64,000 nucleotides of DNA from assembly GCA_900544255.1 (NCBI GenBank), contig UQUM01000002.1:50638-114637 (forward strand), read 5' to 3'. Made by a program: the position numbers and the translations under genes. Positions 17,634-26,177 of this stretch are shown piece by piece. Under the pieces are notes generated by a model. The model was not told the DNA's origin. It saw only the letters and a program-made list of their open reading frames with translations, and ran no database searches. Numbering within the stretch: the stretch's first letter is position 1; every line of letters starts with the position of its first letter. The stretch comes from an uncultured Sutterella sp. (lineage in GTDB: Bacteria > Pseudomonadota > Gammaproteobacteria > Burkholderiales > Burkholderiaceae_F).

Positions 17634-19325
17634 ATGGGAAACTCCCGCACCAAGCTGTCGATGAGTATCGCGTCGTTCCGCAAGCTTCGGGAAAATGACC
17701 TTCTCTACGTCGACAAGACGCGTTTTATTAAAACGCTGGAAGACCTCGGTATCCGGCATGCTCTCCTGACGCGGCCCCGACATTTCGGCAAAAGCCTCTT
17801 TCTCTCAACGCTCGAGACCTACTACAACCGAAACGAAGCGGAACATTTTGACCGCTACTTTGCAGGTACTTTCATCGGCAGTCACCCCACGGCAACGCAG
17901 GGGCTGTACGCCGTCCTGCATATCGACCTTTCCGGCATCAGCTACACGCATTTCGATCGTGACTTCTGCGCCAACCTCGTCAATGCCTTCTATCGTTTTT
18001 ATCACGACTGCAAGCTTGAAGCGCTTCGACCGCTTCTGACTCGTGACGTTTTCGATCCTTTTCCTCTGATGCAGGACTTCTTTCGCATCGTGGCCAACCA
18101 TCTGCCGCAGCGGCTGATGGTTCTGATCGACGAATACGACCATACGGCAAATGTGCTCCTGGGAACAGGCCCTGACGAGTTTTCTGCCTATGCCGAACGA
18201 GAACAAATCCTCAGAAGGTTTTATGCCGCAATAGAAAATGCGGCAACTGAAGGAATTGTCGCCCGCTCCTTCATCATCGGCGTCACTCGACTCATGAAGT
18301 ATCCGGTTGCTGTCGGCTTTCCTTCCGCGCAGGACATCACTGACCACAAAACCTTCGCCGATTTATGCGGCTTTACGTCCGCTGAACTTCAAAACGTCGT
18401 CCAAACAACCATGAAGGACAAAACGCTCCCGGTGACTGACGATGAACTCGTGAACCGCATGAAGGACGCCTACAGCGGCTACCGTTTTTCGCCTTCGTCT
18501 GACACCCTCGTAGTGAATCCTGAAGCCTGCATTCATTACCTCTGTTATTGGTATCGCCGTAACTGCGAAGCTACCCCCGTCAAGCCACAAAGCATTCGCA
18601 CCCAAGAGGACATCATGAACGCCATGTTCCATCTTGGCTACACGGCGAGTGTTTCCCGGATTGTCTCGTCCCTGGTTCAAGGAATACCGCTTCCGGCCCC
18701 TGCTGCAACGGCCCCCGTCGGAAGTGAAAACCGAAGCCAACTCTCAAACAATGAACGGCTGGATTTACTCCGCTGCATGGGATTCCTGACTTACGGTGCA
18801 ACCGCGTCAGAACTCGTCATCCCCAACAAATACATGACGGAAGGTTTTGACCTCTATTTTCTGAGACGTATTGCGGGTTTCAGCTCTTTCATCATCAGCG
18901 ACAGACGGGCCAAAGAGGTTGCCCAGGCTCTGACAAAAGGCGACATCCGTCCGCTCTTCGAACGTATCACGGAGCCGCTCCGAAATGAGGCTGACCACGC
19001 TCCCCGTCAGTATTCCGACGAATGCATTCTCCGAACAGCGGCCCAAGTGCTCATCAATCTCTGCACGGATTACCGTTGGGCTGAACTTGGAACGACCGGC
19101 TTTAAGCTGCTGCCGATTGCGGGGAACGCTCCTGCGTACGCAGTGGGAATTGCAACGATCAATACTGAAGAGGAAACCGCCGACACGGTTGCTCAGAAGC
19201 TTGCTGCCGCGGAGACCGAACTGAAACAAACGGAGGAACTTCATCCGCTCAATACAGACGCTCAGATCATCCGAGCAACGGTGGTGTTTTCGGATTTTGA
19301 GATGGTCGTTCTGAAAATCGACTGA
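17634..19325 (+). CDS. AAA-ATPase-like protein of the DUF1703 family with a degraded nuclease site
   Basis: A 563-residue paralogue of the protein at 5162-6910. The ATPase half is intact: P-loop RPRHFGKSL (Gly52-Lys53-Ser54) and Walker B LIDEYD. The C-terminal half still aligns, but where the intact protein has GYVDLLL and YLIELKYL, this one reads GFKLLPI and YAVGIATI. The metal-binding Asp and the Glu-x-Lys pair are therefore missing, and the nuclease is predicted to be dead. The gene starts with a good ribosome-binding site (CAGGAG) and is bounded by terminators on both sides, so it is its own transcription unit. A regulatory or ATPase-only role is speculative. Confidence 0.88.
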   Translation: MGNSRTKLSMSIASFRKLRENDLLYVDKTRFIKTLEDLGIRHALLTRPRHFGKSLFLSTLETYYNRNEAEHFDRYFAGTFIGSHPTATQGLYAVLHIDLSGISYTHFDRDFCANLVNAFYRFYHDCKLEALRPLLTRDVFDPFPLMQDFFRIVANHLPQRLMVLIDEYDHTANVLLGTGPDEFSAYAEREQILRRFYAAIENAATEGIVARSFIIGVTRLMKYPVAVGFPSAQDITDHKTFADLCGFTSAELQNVVQTTMKDKTLPVTDDELVNRMKDAYSGYRFSPSSDTLVVNPEACIHYLCYWYRRNCEATPVKPQSIRTQEDIMNAMFHLGYTASVSRIVSSLVQGIPLPAPAATAPVGSENRSQLSNNERLDLLRCMGFLTYGATASELVIPNKYMTEGFDLYFLRRIAGFSSFIISDRRAKEVAQALTKGDIRPLFERITEPLRNEADHAPRQYSDECILRTAAQVLINLCTDYRWAELGTTGFKLLPIAGNAPAYAVGIATINTEEETADTVAQKLAAAETELKQTEELHPLNTDAQIIRATVVFSDFEMVVLKID

Positions 19326-19347
19326 AACCTGCAAAACAAGCGCTCAC

Positions 19348-19386
19348 GAAAAAGCCCCCGAACCGTGGGGAACGAGGGCTTTGAGT
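19348..19386. terminator. Terminator between convergent DUF1703 gene and porin 2
   Basis: Stem AAAGCCC...GGGCTTT with flanking A-rich and T-rich ends, one internal mismatch. It lies between the two convergent stops and can serve both. Confidence 0.7.
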
Positions 19387-19417
19387 CCTATGGAAACTGT
19401 GTTAAGCAGTTAACCGA

Positions 19418-20545
19418 TTAGAACGTGTGGACGAGGCCAGCCATGACTTCGGTAGTCTTGGTCTTGGTGGTAGACGTAGTCTTGGTCTTCTGTTCAGAGT
19501 AACCAGCCGCCGTGTAGATCATCGTGCGCTTGGAAATCTTGTATTCATAACCCGCGCCAATCATCCAGTTGTTGGAGTCGGCATCAACGGTATCATCAGA
19601 GGCTTCGAAATCGTTCCAACCGCCGGTCACCTTCACCGTACCGCCAAGCACCGGAGCCGTAGCACCGATCACGATACCATACCCCTTCGTACCGTTGATG
19701 GTACGCGTCGTAGCAGTGTCAGTCTTGAAGGTGAGCTTGTCGCCGCCATCCCAATACTGAGCAGCCAACATCGGCTTCACCATGCCGAAGTCGTAGTTCA
19801 CAAAGCCACTGACCACATAGCCATCGTCGTCGTTGTCCTTCGTAACATCCTGACGAGAGTAATCAGTCGTGCTGAACACCAAACCTGCGTTCAACCCTTC
19901 TGCAGCGAACTTAACACCCAAGCCATAATAACGTTCGGCATCAGAAGAACCTTCCGGATAATTCTTGTATTCGATATCCGGATCACAGCTATCCTTCTGC
20001 AAAGAAGCCTGAGCATAGACCGTCAAACCGGCAAACGACGGAGACTGATAGGTCACCGTGTTGTCCATACGGGAGTTGGTGCCCTTGAGAATCACCGTAG
20101 ACTTACCAACGTTGTCCCAGCCCGTCCCCATAGCGGTAGCGCCAGAACCCATCAGGTTGTAGCGACCCGTGCCGGCGTCCAAAGCACCCGTGCGGCCCAT
20201 GGAGAGTTCGCCGTAGGGAGACTGCACGAAGAGCAAAGCTTCACGATGGAAGAGACGACCACCGTCTTCGGCGGATTCCAGAGCGCCCGTGTCAGACTTG
20301 AAGCTGTTTTCGAGATTGAAACCAACCTTCCAGCCGTCGCCCAGGTCTTCCGTGCCCTTCAGGCCGAAGCGGGGACCAGAGTTCTGACCAGAACCCATAG
20401 AGAAGGAATCAGTCGTCTTGTTGGCCTTCTTAACCTGCGTCCAATTGAGGCCCGTATCGATCACACCATAGAGCGTAACTTCAGCAGCCATGGCAGAGCC
20501 AGCCAGCGCGCCGAGAACGGCGACTGCAGCAAGAGTCTTTTTCAT
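19418..20545 (-). CDS. Gram-negative trimeric porin (Burkholderiales type), porin 2
   Basis: A 375-residue outer-membrane porin. The signal peptide MKKTLAAVAVLGALAGS ends at the cleavage AMA-AEV, followed by the family start EVTLYGVIDTGLNW. Barrel motifs FGLKGTEDLGDGWKVGFNLE and GRLFHREALLFVQSPYGELSMGR and the terminal aromatic (VHTF) are clear. The frame stays open upstream to 20683, but the signal peptide and the GGAG nine bases before the ATG fix the start at 20545. The terminal repeat of Thr-Lys (KTKTTSTTKTKTTE) is a low-complexity loop near the C-terminus, probably an extracellular or periplasmic turn. It is a paralogue of porin 1. Confidence 0.95.
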   Translation of the reverse strand: MKKTLAAVAVLGALAGSAMAAEVTLYGVIDTGLNWTQVKKANKTTDSFSMGSGQNSGPRFGLKGTEDLGDGWKVGFNLENSFKSDTGALESAEDGGRLFHREALLFVQSPYGELSMGRTGALDAGTGRYNLMGSGATAMGTGWDNVGKSTVILKGTNSRMDNTVTYQSPSFAGLTVYAQASLQKDSCDPDIEYKNYPEGSSDAERYYGLGVKFAAEGLNAGLVFSTTDYSRQDVTKDNDDDGYVVSGFVNYDFGMVKPMLAAQYWDGGDKLTFKTDTATTRTINGTKGYGIVIGATAPVLGGTVKVTGGWNDFEASDDTVDADSNNWMIGAGYEYKISKRTMIYTAAGYSEQKTKTTSTTKTKTTEVMAGLVHTF

Positions 20546-20700
20546 TTGAGAGATCTCCAGAATAAATTCAGAAAGCTGTTGAAAGCTTTTGCGGGGACTA
20601 GACCGCACTTTCAACCGCCGTCTCTGTTTATGAGACGCCCTCATTCTTCCATCAGACTTAGAAACTCCCCAACATTGCGGCAATAAGCAACCTAGTTTAC

Positions 20701-20712
20701 GGGGTTAACCCT
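20701..20712 (-). promoter_or_regulatory. Porin-upstream motif AGGGTTAACCCC (copy 2)
   Basis: On the minus strand this reads AGGGTTAACCCC, containing a perfect 10-base palindrome, 156 bases upstream of porin 2. It matches the element upstream of porin 1 at 11 of 12 positions. It may be an operator; no regulator is identified. Confidence 0.4.
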
Positions 20713-20730
20713 GAGAACAAAACGCAACAC

Positions 20731-21810
20731 TTACGGAAATTTTCGTCCCAAGTTGCCGCATTGCGCCTGCTGCAGGAGCGCAGCATCCATCAAAATCAAG
20801 GCAGTAACTGCTTCCAAAACCGGCGCCGCTCTGAGCCCCACACACGGATCATGGCGCCCCGTCGTCACGACTTCGACTTCGTTCCCCGCTTCATCAAGGC
20901 TTGCCAACGGCAACCGCACCGAGGGCGTTGGCTTAATCGCCACGTGCGCCGTCAGCGTTGCTCCGTCGGAAATACCGCCCAAAATGCCGCCCGCGTGGTT
21001 CGTCACAAAGCCCGTCTTCGTCATGCAGTCGGCGTTCGCCGTACCGGTTGCGCCGCTCACGGCAAAACCGTCCCCGATTTCAACGCCCTTAACGGCGTTG
21101 ACGCCCATCAAGGCGTAAGCCCACTTTGCATCCAACCGTCCGTAAACGGGGTTACCGAGCCCCGCGGGCACGCCCGCCGCTTCGACGATCAATTCCGCGC
21201 CGATGCTGTCCCCGGTCTTGCGCACTGCATCCATCTGCGCTTCCAGTTCCGGAATCTGCGAGGCGTTCGCGGCAAAGAAGGGATTGTTGTTGACTTCCGT
21301 CCAATCTTCCACGCGCACGGACGTCGTTCCGAGTTTCGTGAGGCACGCCCAAATCGAAATCCCGATGTTTTCTGCGAGCCACTTCTTTGCAACGGCGCCC
21401 GCTGCGACCGTAGGCGCCGTCAAGCGCGCCGAAGCCCGACCGCCGCCTCTGGGATCTCGCAGGCCGAATTTCGCCCAATACCCCCAGTCCGCGTGCGCAG
21501 GGCGAAACTGATGCGCCACCGGGCCGTAGTCCCTGCTCCGTTGATCGGTGTTGCGGATCAAAAGCGCAATGGGGGTTCCCGTCGTTCGGCCCTCATAGAC
21601 GCCGGAGAGGATTTCCACGGCATCGGCTTCCCGGCGCTGCGTCACGTGCCGGCTCTGCCCGGGCTTACGCCGGTCAAGTTCCTTTTGGATATCTGCTTCC
21701 GTCAGCGCCATCCCCGGGGGGCACCCGTCGATCACGCAGCCGATCGCCGGCCCGTGGCTCTCACCGAAATTCGTTACGACGAAGACGTCACCGATACTCG
21801 AAGCAGACAT
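20731..21810 (-). CDS. aroC: Chorismate synthase
   Basis: A 359-residue enzyme that makes chorismate from EPSP using reduced FMN, the last common step of aromatic amino-acid synthesis (E. coli 361 residues). Signatures in order: GESHGPAIGCVIDGCPPG, the flexible loop RRKPGQSRHVTQRREAD, the block GRASARLTAPTVAAGAVAK and the C-terminal signature TTGRHDPCVGLRAAPVLEA. It is monocistronic here, with the promoter region of a divergent small gene upstream. Confidence 0.95.
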   Translation of the reverse strand: MSASSIGDVFVVTNFGESHGPAIGCVIDGCPPGMALTEADIQKELDRRKPGQSRHVTQRREADAVEILSGVYEGRTTGTPIALLIRNTDQRSRDYGPVAHQFRPAHADWGYWAKFGLRDPRGGGRASARLTAPTVAAGAVAKKWLAENIGISIWACLTKLGTTSVRVEDWTEVNNNPFFAANASQIPELEAQMDAVRKTGDSIGAELIVEAAGVPAGLGNPVYGRLDAKWAYALMGVNAVKGVEIGDGFAVSGATGTANADCMTKTGFVTNHAGGILGGISDGATLTAHVAIKPTPSVRLPLASLDEAGNEVEVVTTGRHDPCVGLRAAPVLEAVTALILMDAALLQQAQCGNLGRKFP

Positions 21811-21934
21811 CGTGCACCCGCAGGAAGAAAATTCGAAAATCCGAATCTAGCAGAAAGCCAAAATCCCGTCATCGGTATTTCTGCCCGCCCTGCCGTCTGC
21901 TAGCATCGCGGAACTTTGACAAAAGGAGGTACCC

Positions 21935-22207
21935 GTGTCTGAAACTGAAACAATCAACGCCGAATGGCTCACGGAAACTTTGAAAGACGCCGAAGAAGCC
22001 CTCGCCTACGCGATTCAGCTTCTCGAAGAAAATCCCCGCAAGGCGACGGGGGTGCTGGAACACGAAATCCCGGCGGTGTACGCAAAATTGAATTACGCCG
22101 TCAACACCGCATCCGAAGGCCCGGCGGCATTAGAAACAATGGACGATGACGACCTCGTGGCCTGGCCCGCCGGAATGCCTTTTAAGACACCTCAAAACGG
22201 CGAATAG
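21935..22207 (+). CDS. Small acidic protein, unrecognised
   Basis: A 90-residue acidic, soluble protein that begins with GTG. The start is well supported by a perfect AAAGGAGGT six bases upstream. The central part (LKDAEEALAYAIQLLEEN to KLNYAVNTASEG) is predicted to form two amphipathic helices; the tail is MDDDDLVAWPAGMPF. I do not recognise a family. The 3' end overlaps the convergent GNAT gene by 16 bases. Its strong ribosome-binding site suggests it is well translated. Confidence 0.7.
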   Translation: MSETETINAEWLTETLKDAEEALAYAIQLLEENPRKATGVLEHEIPAVYAKLNYAVNTASEGPAALETMDDDDLVAWPAGMPFKTPQNGE

Positions 22208-22842
22208 CTTTTTCTGAGCGCGAGTTGCTTAAGCCCGAAGCGGTTCTTGGGCGACTCCACCATTTTCTGCCAGCCGTACCGCAGGTAGGCCTGCCACGCG
22301 CAGTGCGTGTCCGTAAAGAGGTACGCCGCTCGTACTCCGCGACGAATGCATTGCGCATCAAACGCCATCAAAAGCGCTTTGCCGACGCCGCGACGGCGGT
22401 AGTCCGGATGCGTAATGAAGTACACAAGTTCCGGCGACTCCGGCGGCAGCCCGAACTTACGCATCAACGCAAGATTGCTCTCGTTATTTTCATGCAGGGT
22501 TTCTAAAAAATCCAAGAGCGAGCGTCCCTTCTCGGTTTTAGCGAGCTCTTCGTCTGCCGCCTGAATGATCACGTGATGCGCGAGCGCCAGAGCAGTCACC
22601 GCAGGATCCGACGCTTCCGCATCAAACGAAGCGCAGAGAAGCCCCGCCGGTTTTCCGTCCACGGTTGCCACCCGCACCCAGTCGGACTTCAACAGGTTCC
22701 CCGCAAGATAAAAGGGCCCGGACAGTTCGCGAACCCTGTCGGCGGGATCGTCACTGATTTCGTAACCCCAGGTTTTGTCGTAGGCCTCGGCAAAGACGCT
22801 GAAATCTGCGGACTCAAACGAGCGCACATCAATCTTCGTCAT
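22192..22842 (-). CDS. GNAT family N-acetyltransferase
   Basis: A 216-residue acetyltransferase. The acetyl-CoA-binding motif A is HPDYRRRGVGKALLMAFD (Q/R-x-x-G-x-G/A), and motif B is seen in AYLFTDTHCAWQAYLRYGW. The N-terminal half (about 1-110) is longer than in a minimal GNAT and may carry the substrate pocket; the acceptor is unknown. Its start codon directly follows the stop of the hemolysin-III-like gene (TAA-ATG), so the two are translationally coupled. It ends convergently on the small acidic protein gene. Confidence 0.85.
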   Translation of the reverse strand: MTKIDVRSFESADFSVFAEAYDKTWGYEISDDPADRVRELSGPFYLAGNLLKSDWVRVATVDGKPAGLLCASFDAEASDPAVTALALAHHVIIQAADEELAKTEKGRSLLDFLETLHENNESNLALMRKFGLPPESPELVYFITHPDYRRRGVGKALLMAFDAQCIRRGVRAAYLFTDTHCAWQAYLRYGWQKMVESPKNRFGLKQLALRKSYSPF

Positions 22843-23544
22843 TTACGTCCCTGACACGCCCGGAATCACATAAAGGAGTACGGAGAAAAACTGCAGTACC
22901 GTCCCCAAGAAGACGAACACGTGCCACACGGCGTGCCCATAGGGAAGACTCTCCCAAATATAGAAGATGACGCCCACGGAATACGCGACGCCCCCCAACA
23001 CCAGCAGCCACAGACCGCCTTCAGGGAGCGCGGAAATGAGGGGATCCATCGCGAGCACCACGAGCCACCCCATAACGAGGTACAAAAGGCAGTTGATCCA
23101 GTCGCTGCGCTTTAAAAGAATCTTCTGCAGAGAAACGCCTGCAATCGCGATCGCCCACACGGCGCAGCAGAGCGTAATGCCTACCCAACCTTTTAACGTC
23201 ACGAGGCAAAACGGCGTGTAGGAGCCCGCAATCAGGATGTAGATCATCGCGTGATCCAACACCTGCAGGACTTTCTTTGCGCGGATATTGGGAATGGCGT
23301 GATAAAGCGTTGACGCTGTGTAAAGGCACACCATGCTCGCGCCGAAAATCGCCACGGCGGTTACAACGAGGGCCGAACCCGAGTAGCTTGCGGCAAACGC
23401 CACCAAAACGCAGAGTCCGGCAATGGAAAGAAGTGCCGCCACACCGTGCGTTACCGCGTTGGCGATCTCTTCGCCGACGGTGTAATTGGCGGTCGCGGCA
23501 CATTTTTTCGGTGCCGCAGGATTAACGGATTTCAGTAATTTCAT
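22843..23544 (-). CDS. Hemolysin III / PAQR-family membrane protein (YqfA-like)
   Basis: A 233-residue seven-helix membrane protein of the hemolysin III group. The motif GEEIANAVTHGVAAL near residue 25, STLYHAIP after the second helix, and the paired HxxxH-type end (PYGHAVWHVFVFLG) are the conserved metal-ligand landmarks. Despite the name, most homologues are not proven haemolysins; an enzymatic (ceramidase-like) or membrane-homeostasis role has been proposed. It is cotranscribed with the GNAT gene. Confidence 0.88.
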   Translation of the reverse strand: MKLLKSVNPAAPKKCAATANYTVGEEIANAVTHGVAALLSIAGLCVLVAFAASYSGSALVVTAVAIFGASMVCLYTASTLYHAIPNIRAKKVLQVLDHAMIYILIAGSYTPFCLVTLKGWVGITLCCAVWAIAIAGVSLQKILLKRSDWINCLLYLVMGWLVVLAMDPLISALPEGGLWLLVLGGVAYSVGVIFYIWESLPYGHAVWHVFVFLGTVLQFFSVLLYVIPGVSGT

Positions 23545-23679
23545 AGTTGAGAAACGCGCGCCGTTCAGCTCGGAAACGGCTCATTGAAAGTGCGAATGAT
23601 TCTCAACGAGAATGGCAGAGCAGACACACGGTAAATTTCAGTAGAAACCCTGATATCTGCAACAAAACGTGACAACCTA

Positions 23680-23718
23680 ACAACAAAAAAGCCCGCCAAC
23701 CTTTATTTTCGGCTGTAC
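23680..23718 (-). terminator. Possible terminator downstream of tRNA-Ser
   Basis: On the minus strand, AGCCGAAAAT... leads to GGCGGGCTTTTTTG, a GC-containing stem followed by a T run, about 45 bases after the tRNA. The stem is short, so this is tentative. Confidence 0.4.
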
Positions 23719-23761
23719 GGACTTTCTGTGTTTTCCAACAGATTCGCAAAATCCGCATGAT

Positions 23762-23851
23762 TGGCGGAAGCGGTGAGATTCGAACTCACGAACGGGGTTA
23801 GCCGTCGCCGGTTTTCAAGACCGGTGCATTCAACCACTCTGCCACACTTCC
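23762..23851 (-). tRNA. tRNA-Ser (anticodon TGA)
   Basis: A 90-base class II tRNA with acceptor stem GGAAGTG paired to CGCTTCC, an encoded CCA end, the anticodon loop CTTGAAA (anticodon TGA) on a CCGGT/ACCGG stem, a long variable arm and the T-loop GTTCGAATC. Confidence 0.95.
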
Positions 23852-23893
23852 GTTCGCGAATTTTTGGAAAGTTGCGATTCTATCAGAGAACGG

Positions 23894-24013
23894 TTACGAA
23901 TTGAGCCACATATGCTGCGTGTAGATGACTTTCCACATCAGGTGAATCAGAAAACCGGCCGCCGCAATCTTAAAAATCCACGTACCGATCGTTTTTACTT
24001 TTTCTTTGTCCAT
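23894..24013 (-). CDS. 39-residue single-helix membrane protein
   Basis: A short reading frame, ATG to TAA, encoding a 39-residue peptide. It has a charged N-terminus (MDKEKVKTIG), one hydrophobic helix (about residues 11-31, TWIFKIAAAGFLIHLMWKVI) and a short polar tail. The positive-inside rule and the charge layout fit a small inner-membrane protein. There is no strong Shine-Dalgarno sequence. It lies between tRNA-Ser and the helicase gene on the same strand, 70 bases after the helicase stop, and could be read on the helicase transcript. Its function is unknown. Confidence 0.5.
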   Translation of the reverse strand: MDKEKVKTIGTWIFKIAAAGFLIHLMWKVIYTQHMWLNS

Positions 24014-24083
24014 AATTTTCAGCCGATCCGTTGTCGGCTGCCTCTCCCGTTATACCCGTCGCATTCTAAAGACTCTCGTCGGA

Positions 24084-26177
24084 CTATTGCCAACTTTCAG
24101 GGTGTTGCCAGAAATCGAGAACCCGCTCCAATTTCAGCGTCCGCGAAAAAGGCGGCAATGACCCCAAGAACTGCGCGGCGTAGCGCGTCACGTTGGGCAA
24201 CACGCGTTTGTCCCCAATGATAAGGATACCGCGGTCTTTTTCGCTGCGGATAAGGCGCCCGGTGCCCTGTTTTAACGTGATGGCCGCCAACGGAATCTGA
24301 TGATCCGAGAAGGGATTTCCGCCCTGCTCACGAATCCATTCGCCCTTAGCTTCCAACACCGGATCATCCTTCGGGGCAAAAGGCAATTTGTCGATGACCA
24401 CCAAAGAAAGCGCTTCGCCCTTGATGTCGATCCCTTCCCAAAAACTCATGCTCCCCACCAAAATCGCCCCGCGGGTACTCGTACGGAAGCGCTCGATGAG
24501 TTTGGTGCGGCTGTCTTCGTTCTGCAACAGCACTTCGTAAGAACGGTTGTTGGCGTCAATCCGCTCCCGCAACCGCATCGCCGCCTGCTGCATCGCGCGG
24601 TAGCTCGTGCAAAGCAGGAAAGTACGTCCGCCCACGAGGTCAATCACGGGCCAACTTTCTTCAATTAACGCACCAATGTAGGCTTCCCGCTCCGTCGTGC
24701 GCGCGTCCGGCATCCGCCCCGGCACATAGAGCATCGCTTGTTCCGGATACTCAAAGGGACTGTCGTAGACGTGGGTTTCAGCCCCTTCCATCCCCATTTC
24801 TTTGATGAAATGCGAAAAATCCGCCTTTCCCGTCGCCAACGTCGCCGACGTAAAAATCCACGCGGCGTCGCTTTGGGATTCCCTGAGTTTTGCAAAATCG
24901 TCCGCAAAGGAAAGAGGCGTTTCGTTTAAGCGCGCCTCCGTGCGGGTGCGTTCCACCCAGCGTACGACCGGGATGCCGGCACCGTTTTTGACGACGGCCT
25001 TGGGGTGCTTCAACGCATCCACCCACTCAGACATCGCGACGGCGGCGTCCGCCAAGAGAGTCGCCCCTTTTTCCACTTCCGGATCGTCTTCAATCACGTC
25101 CGTAAGCTCTTCGGACAACCCCGCTGCGGCGTTTTCCGCTTCATTGAGCATCTCAGCCGTCGTCTCAATGCGGTCGATGTCGGCAATCCGCTTATTCATG
25201 CCTTCGGTCATGCCGATTTCGGAAAGCCGCATCACGAAGTCCATCAGCCGATAGACGACGGCGTCCGCCTTCGTTTCCCAGTGGTTGGCGTCGCAGAGCC
25301 GGCGGTAGCGTCCCATCAGCGCGACTTTCAGTTCCTTCACCGCGTTCTTAACGACGTACGTGGAGAATTCACTGCCGAAAAATGCAGATGCGACTTCGGG
25401 GAGTTTGTGGGCTTCGTCAAAAATCACGACGTTCGCCTTAGGGAGCATCCGCGCGTCGTCCCCCGCGCCTTCGGCTTCCGCCATCAAGGCCATCGCCGAC
25501 AAATAGAGGTGATGATTCACGACGGCGATGTCTGCGTTCTTCGCGCGGCTTCGCGCTTGGTTCACGAAGCATTCCGTGAAATGCGGGCACTTATTCCCGA
25601 GGCAGTTTTCCGCGCTGCTTGTGGCAAAGGGCCACGCCGGAGAATCTTCCGGCACCCCGTGACACGCCGCCCGATCCCCGACGGGATCGATCTGCGCAAA
25701 TTCCGCAATACGCTGCAGGTCTTTGGCGGCTTCAGGCGAAGGCAGCCGCCCTTCGCTCATCGCCACTGCTAGGCGGTACTTGCAGACGTAGTTCGCACGC
25801 CCCTTTAAAACCGCAATATCGGCATTCGTGCCGAGGGCTTCGAGAACGGCCGGCAAGTCCTTCGTGAAGAGCTGATCCTGCAGCGGTTTACCCGCGGTAC
25901 TCACCACGACCTTGCAGTCCGCCAACACGGCAGGGGTCAAATAGGCAAAGGTCTTACCGGTACCCGTTCCAGCCTCAATGATGTCCGTGCCGTGCGTCAT
26001 GATGGAACGCGCGACATCCAAGGCAAATTTCAGCTGCCCCTCCCGTCGGGCAAAGTGTTCGGTCGCCCCCGTCAGAGCGCCTCCCGGCTCAAACGCCGCT
26101 TGGACGCGTTTTAAATATGCGTCCGCCGGTTCTTCATTAAAACCTTCGTCCAAGGGATCCGTTATCGGGCGCTTCAT
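24084..26177 (-). CDS. ATP-dependent DNA helicase of the DinG/YoaA family
   Basis: A 697-residue superfamily 2 (XPD-like) 5'-3' helicase. Walker A is AGTGTGKT (71-76 cover TGTGKT); the DEAH box is in VIFDEAHKLPEVA; motif VI is in KQGTGRLIRSEKDRG. Between Walker A and the DEAH box lies a cluster of cysteines (YVCKYR, the Cys of ENCLGNKC and HFTECF) suited to a [4Fe-4S] cluster. It probably unwinds R-loops or damaged forks. The length falls between E. coli YoaA (636) and DinG (716). Its start overlaps the stop of the upstream exported protein by four bases (ATGA). Confidence 0.9.
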   Translation of the reverse strand: MKRPITDPLDEGFNEEPADAYLKRVQAAFEPGGALTGATEHFARREGQLKFALDVARSIMTHGTDIIEAGTGTGKTFAYLTPAVLADCKVVVSTAGKPLQDQLFTKDLPAVLEALGTNADIAVLKGRANYVCKYRLAVAMSEGRLPSPEAAKDLQRIAEFAQIDPVGDRAACHGVPEDSPAWPFATSSAENCLGNKCPHFTECFVNQARSRAKNADIAVVNHHLYLSAMALMAEAEGAGDDARMLPKANVVIFDEAHKLPEVASAFFGSEFSTYVVKNAVKELKVALMGRYRRLCDANHWETKADAVVYRLMDFVMRLSEIGMTEGMNKRIADIDRIETTAEMLNEAENAAAGLSEELTDVIEDDPEVEKGATLLADAAVAMSEWVDALKHPKAVVKNGAGIPVVRWVERTRTEARLNETPLSFADDFAKLRESQSDAAWIFTSATLATGKADFSHFIKEMGMEGAETHVYDSPFEYPEQAMLYVPGRMPDARTTEREAYIGALIEESWPVIDLVGGRTFLLCTSYRAMQQAAMRLRERIDANNRSYEVLLQNEDSRTKLIERFRTSTRGAILVGSMSFWEGIDIKGEALSLVVIDKLPFAPKDDPVLEAKGEWIREQGGNPFSDHQIPLAAITLKQGTGRLIRSEKDRGILIIGDKRVLPNVTRYAAQFLGSLPPFSRTLKLERVLDFWQHPESWQ

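Noticed and set aside
19427..20686. Long open frame antisense to porin 2
   Set aside because: Shadow of a clear porin; no ribosome-binding site or family features.
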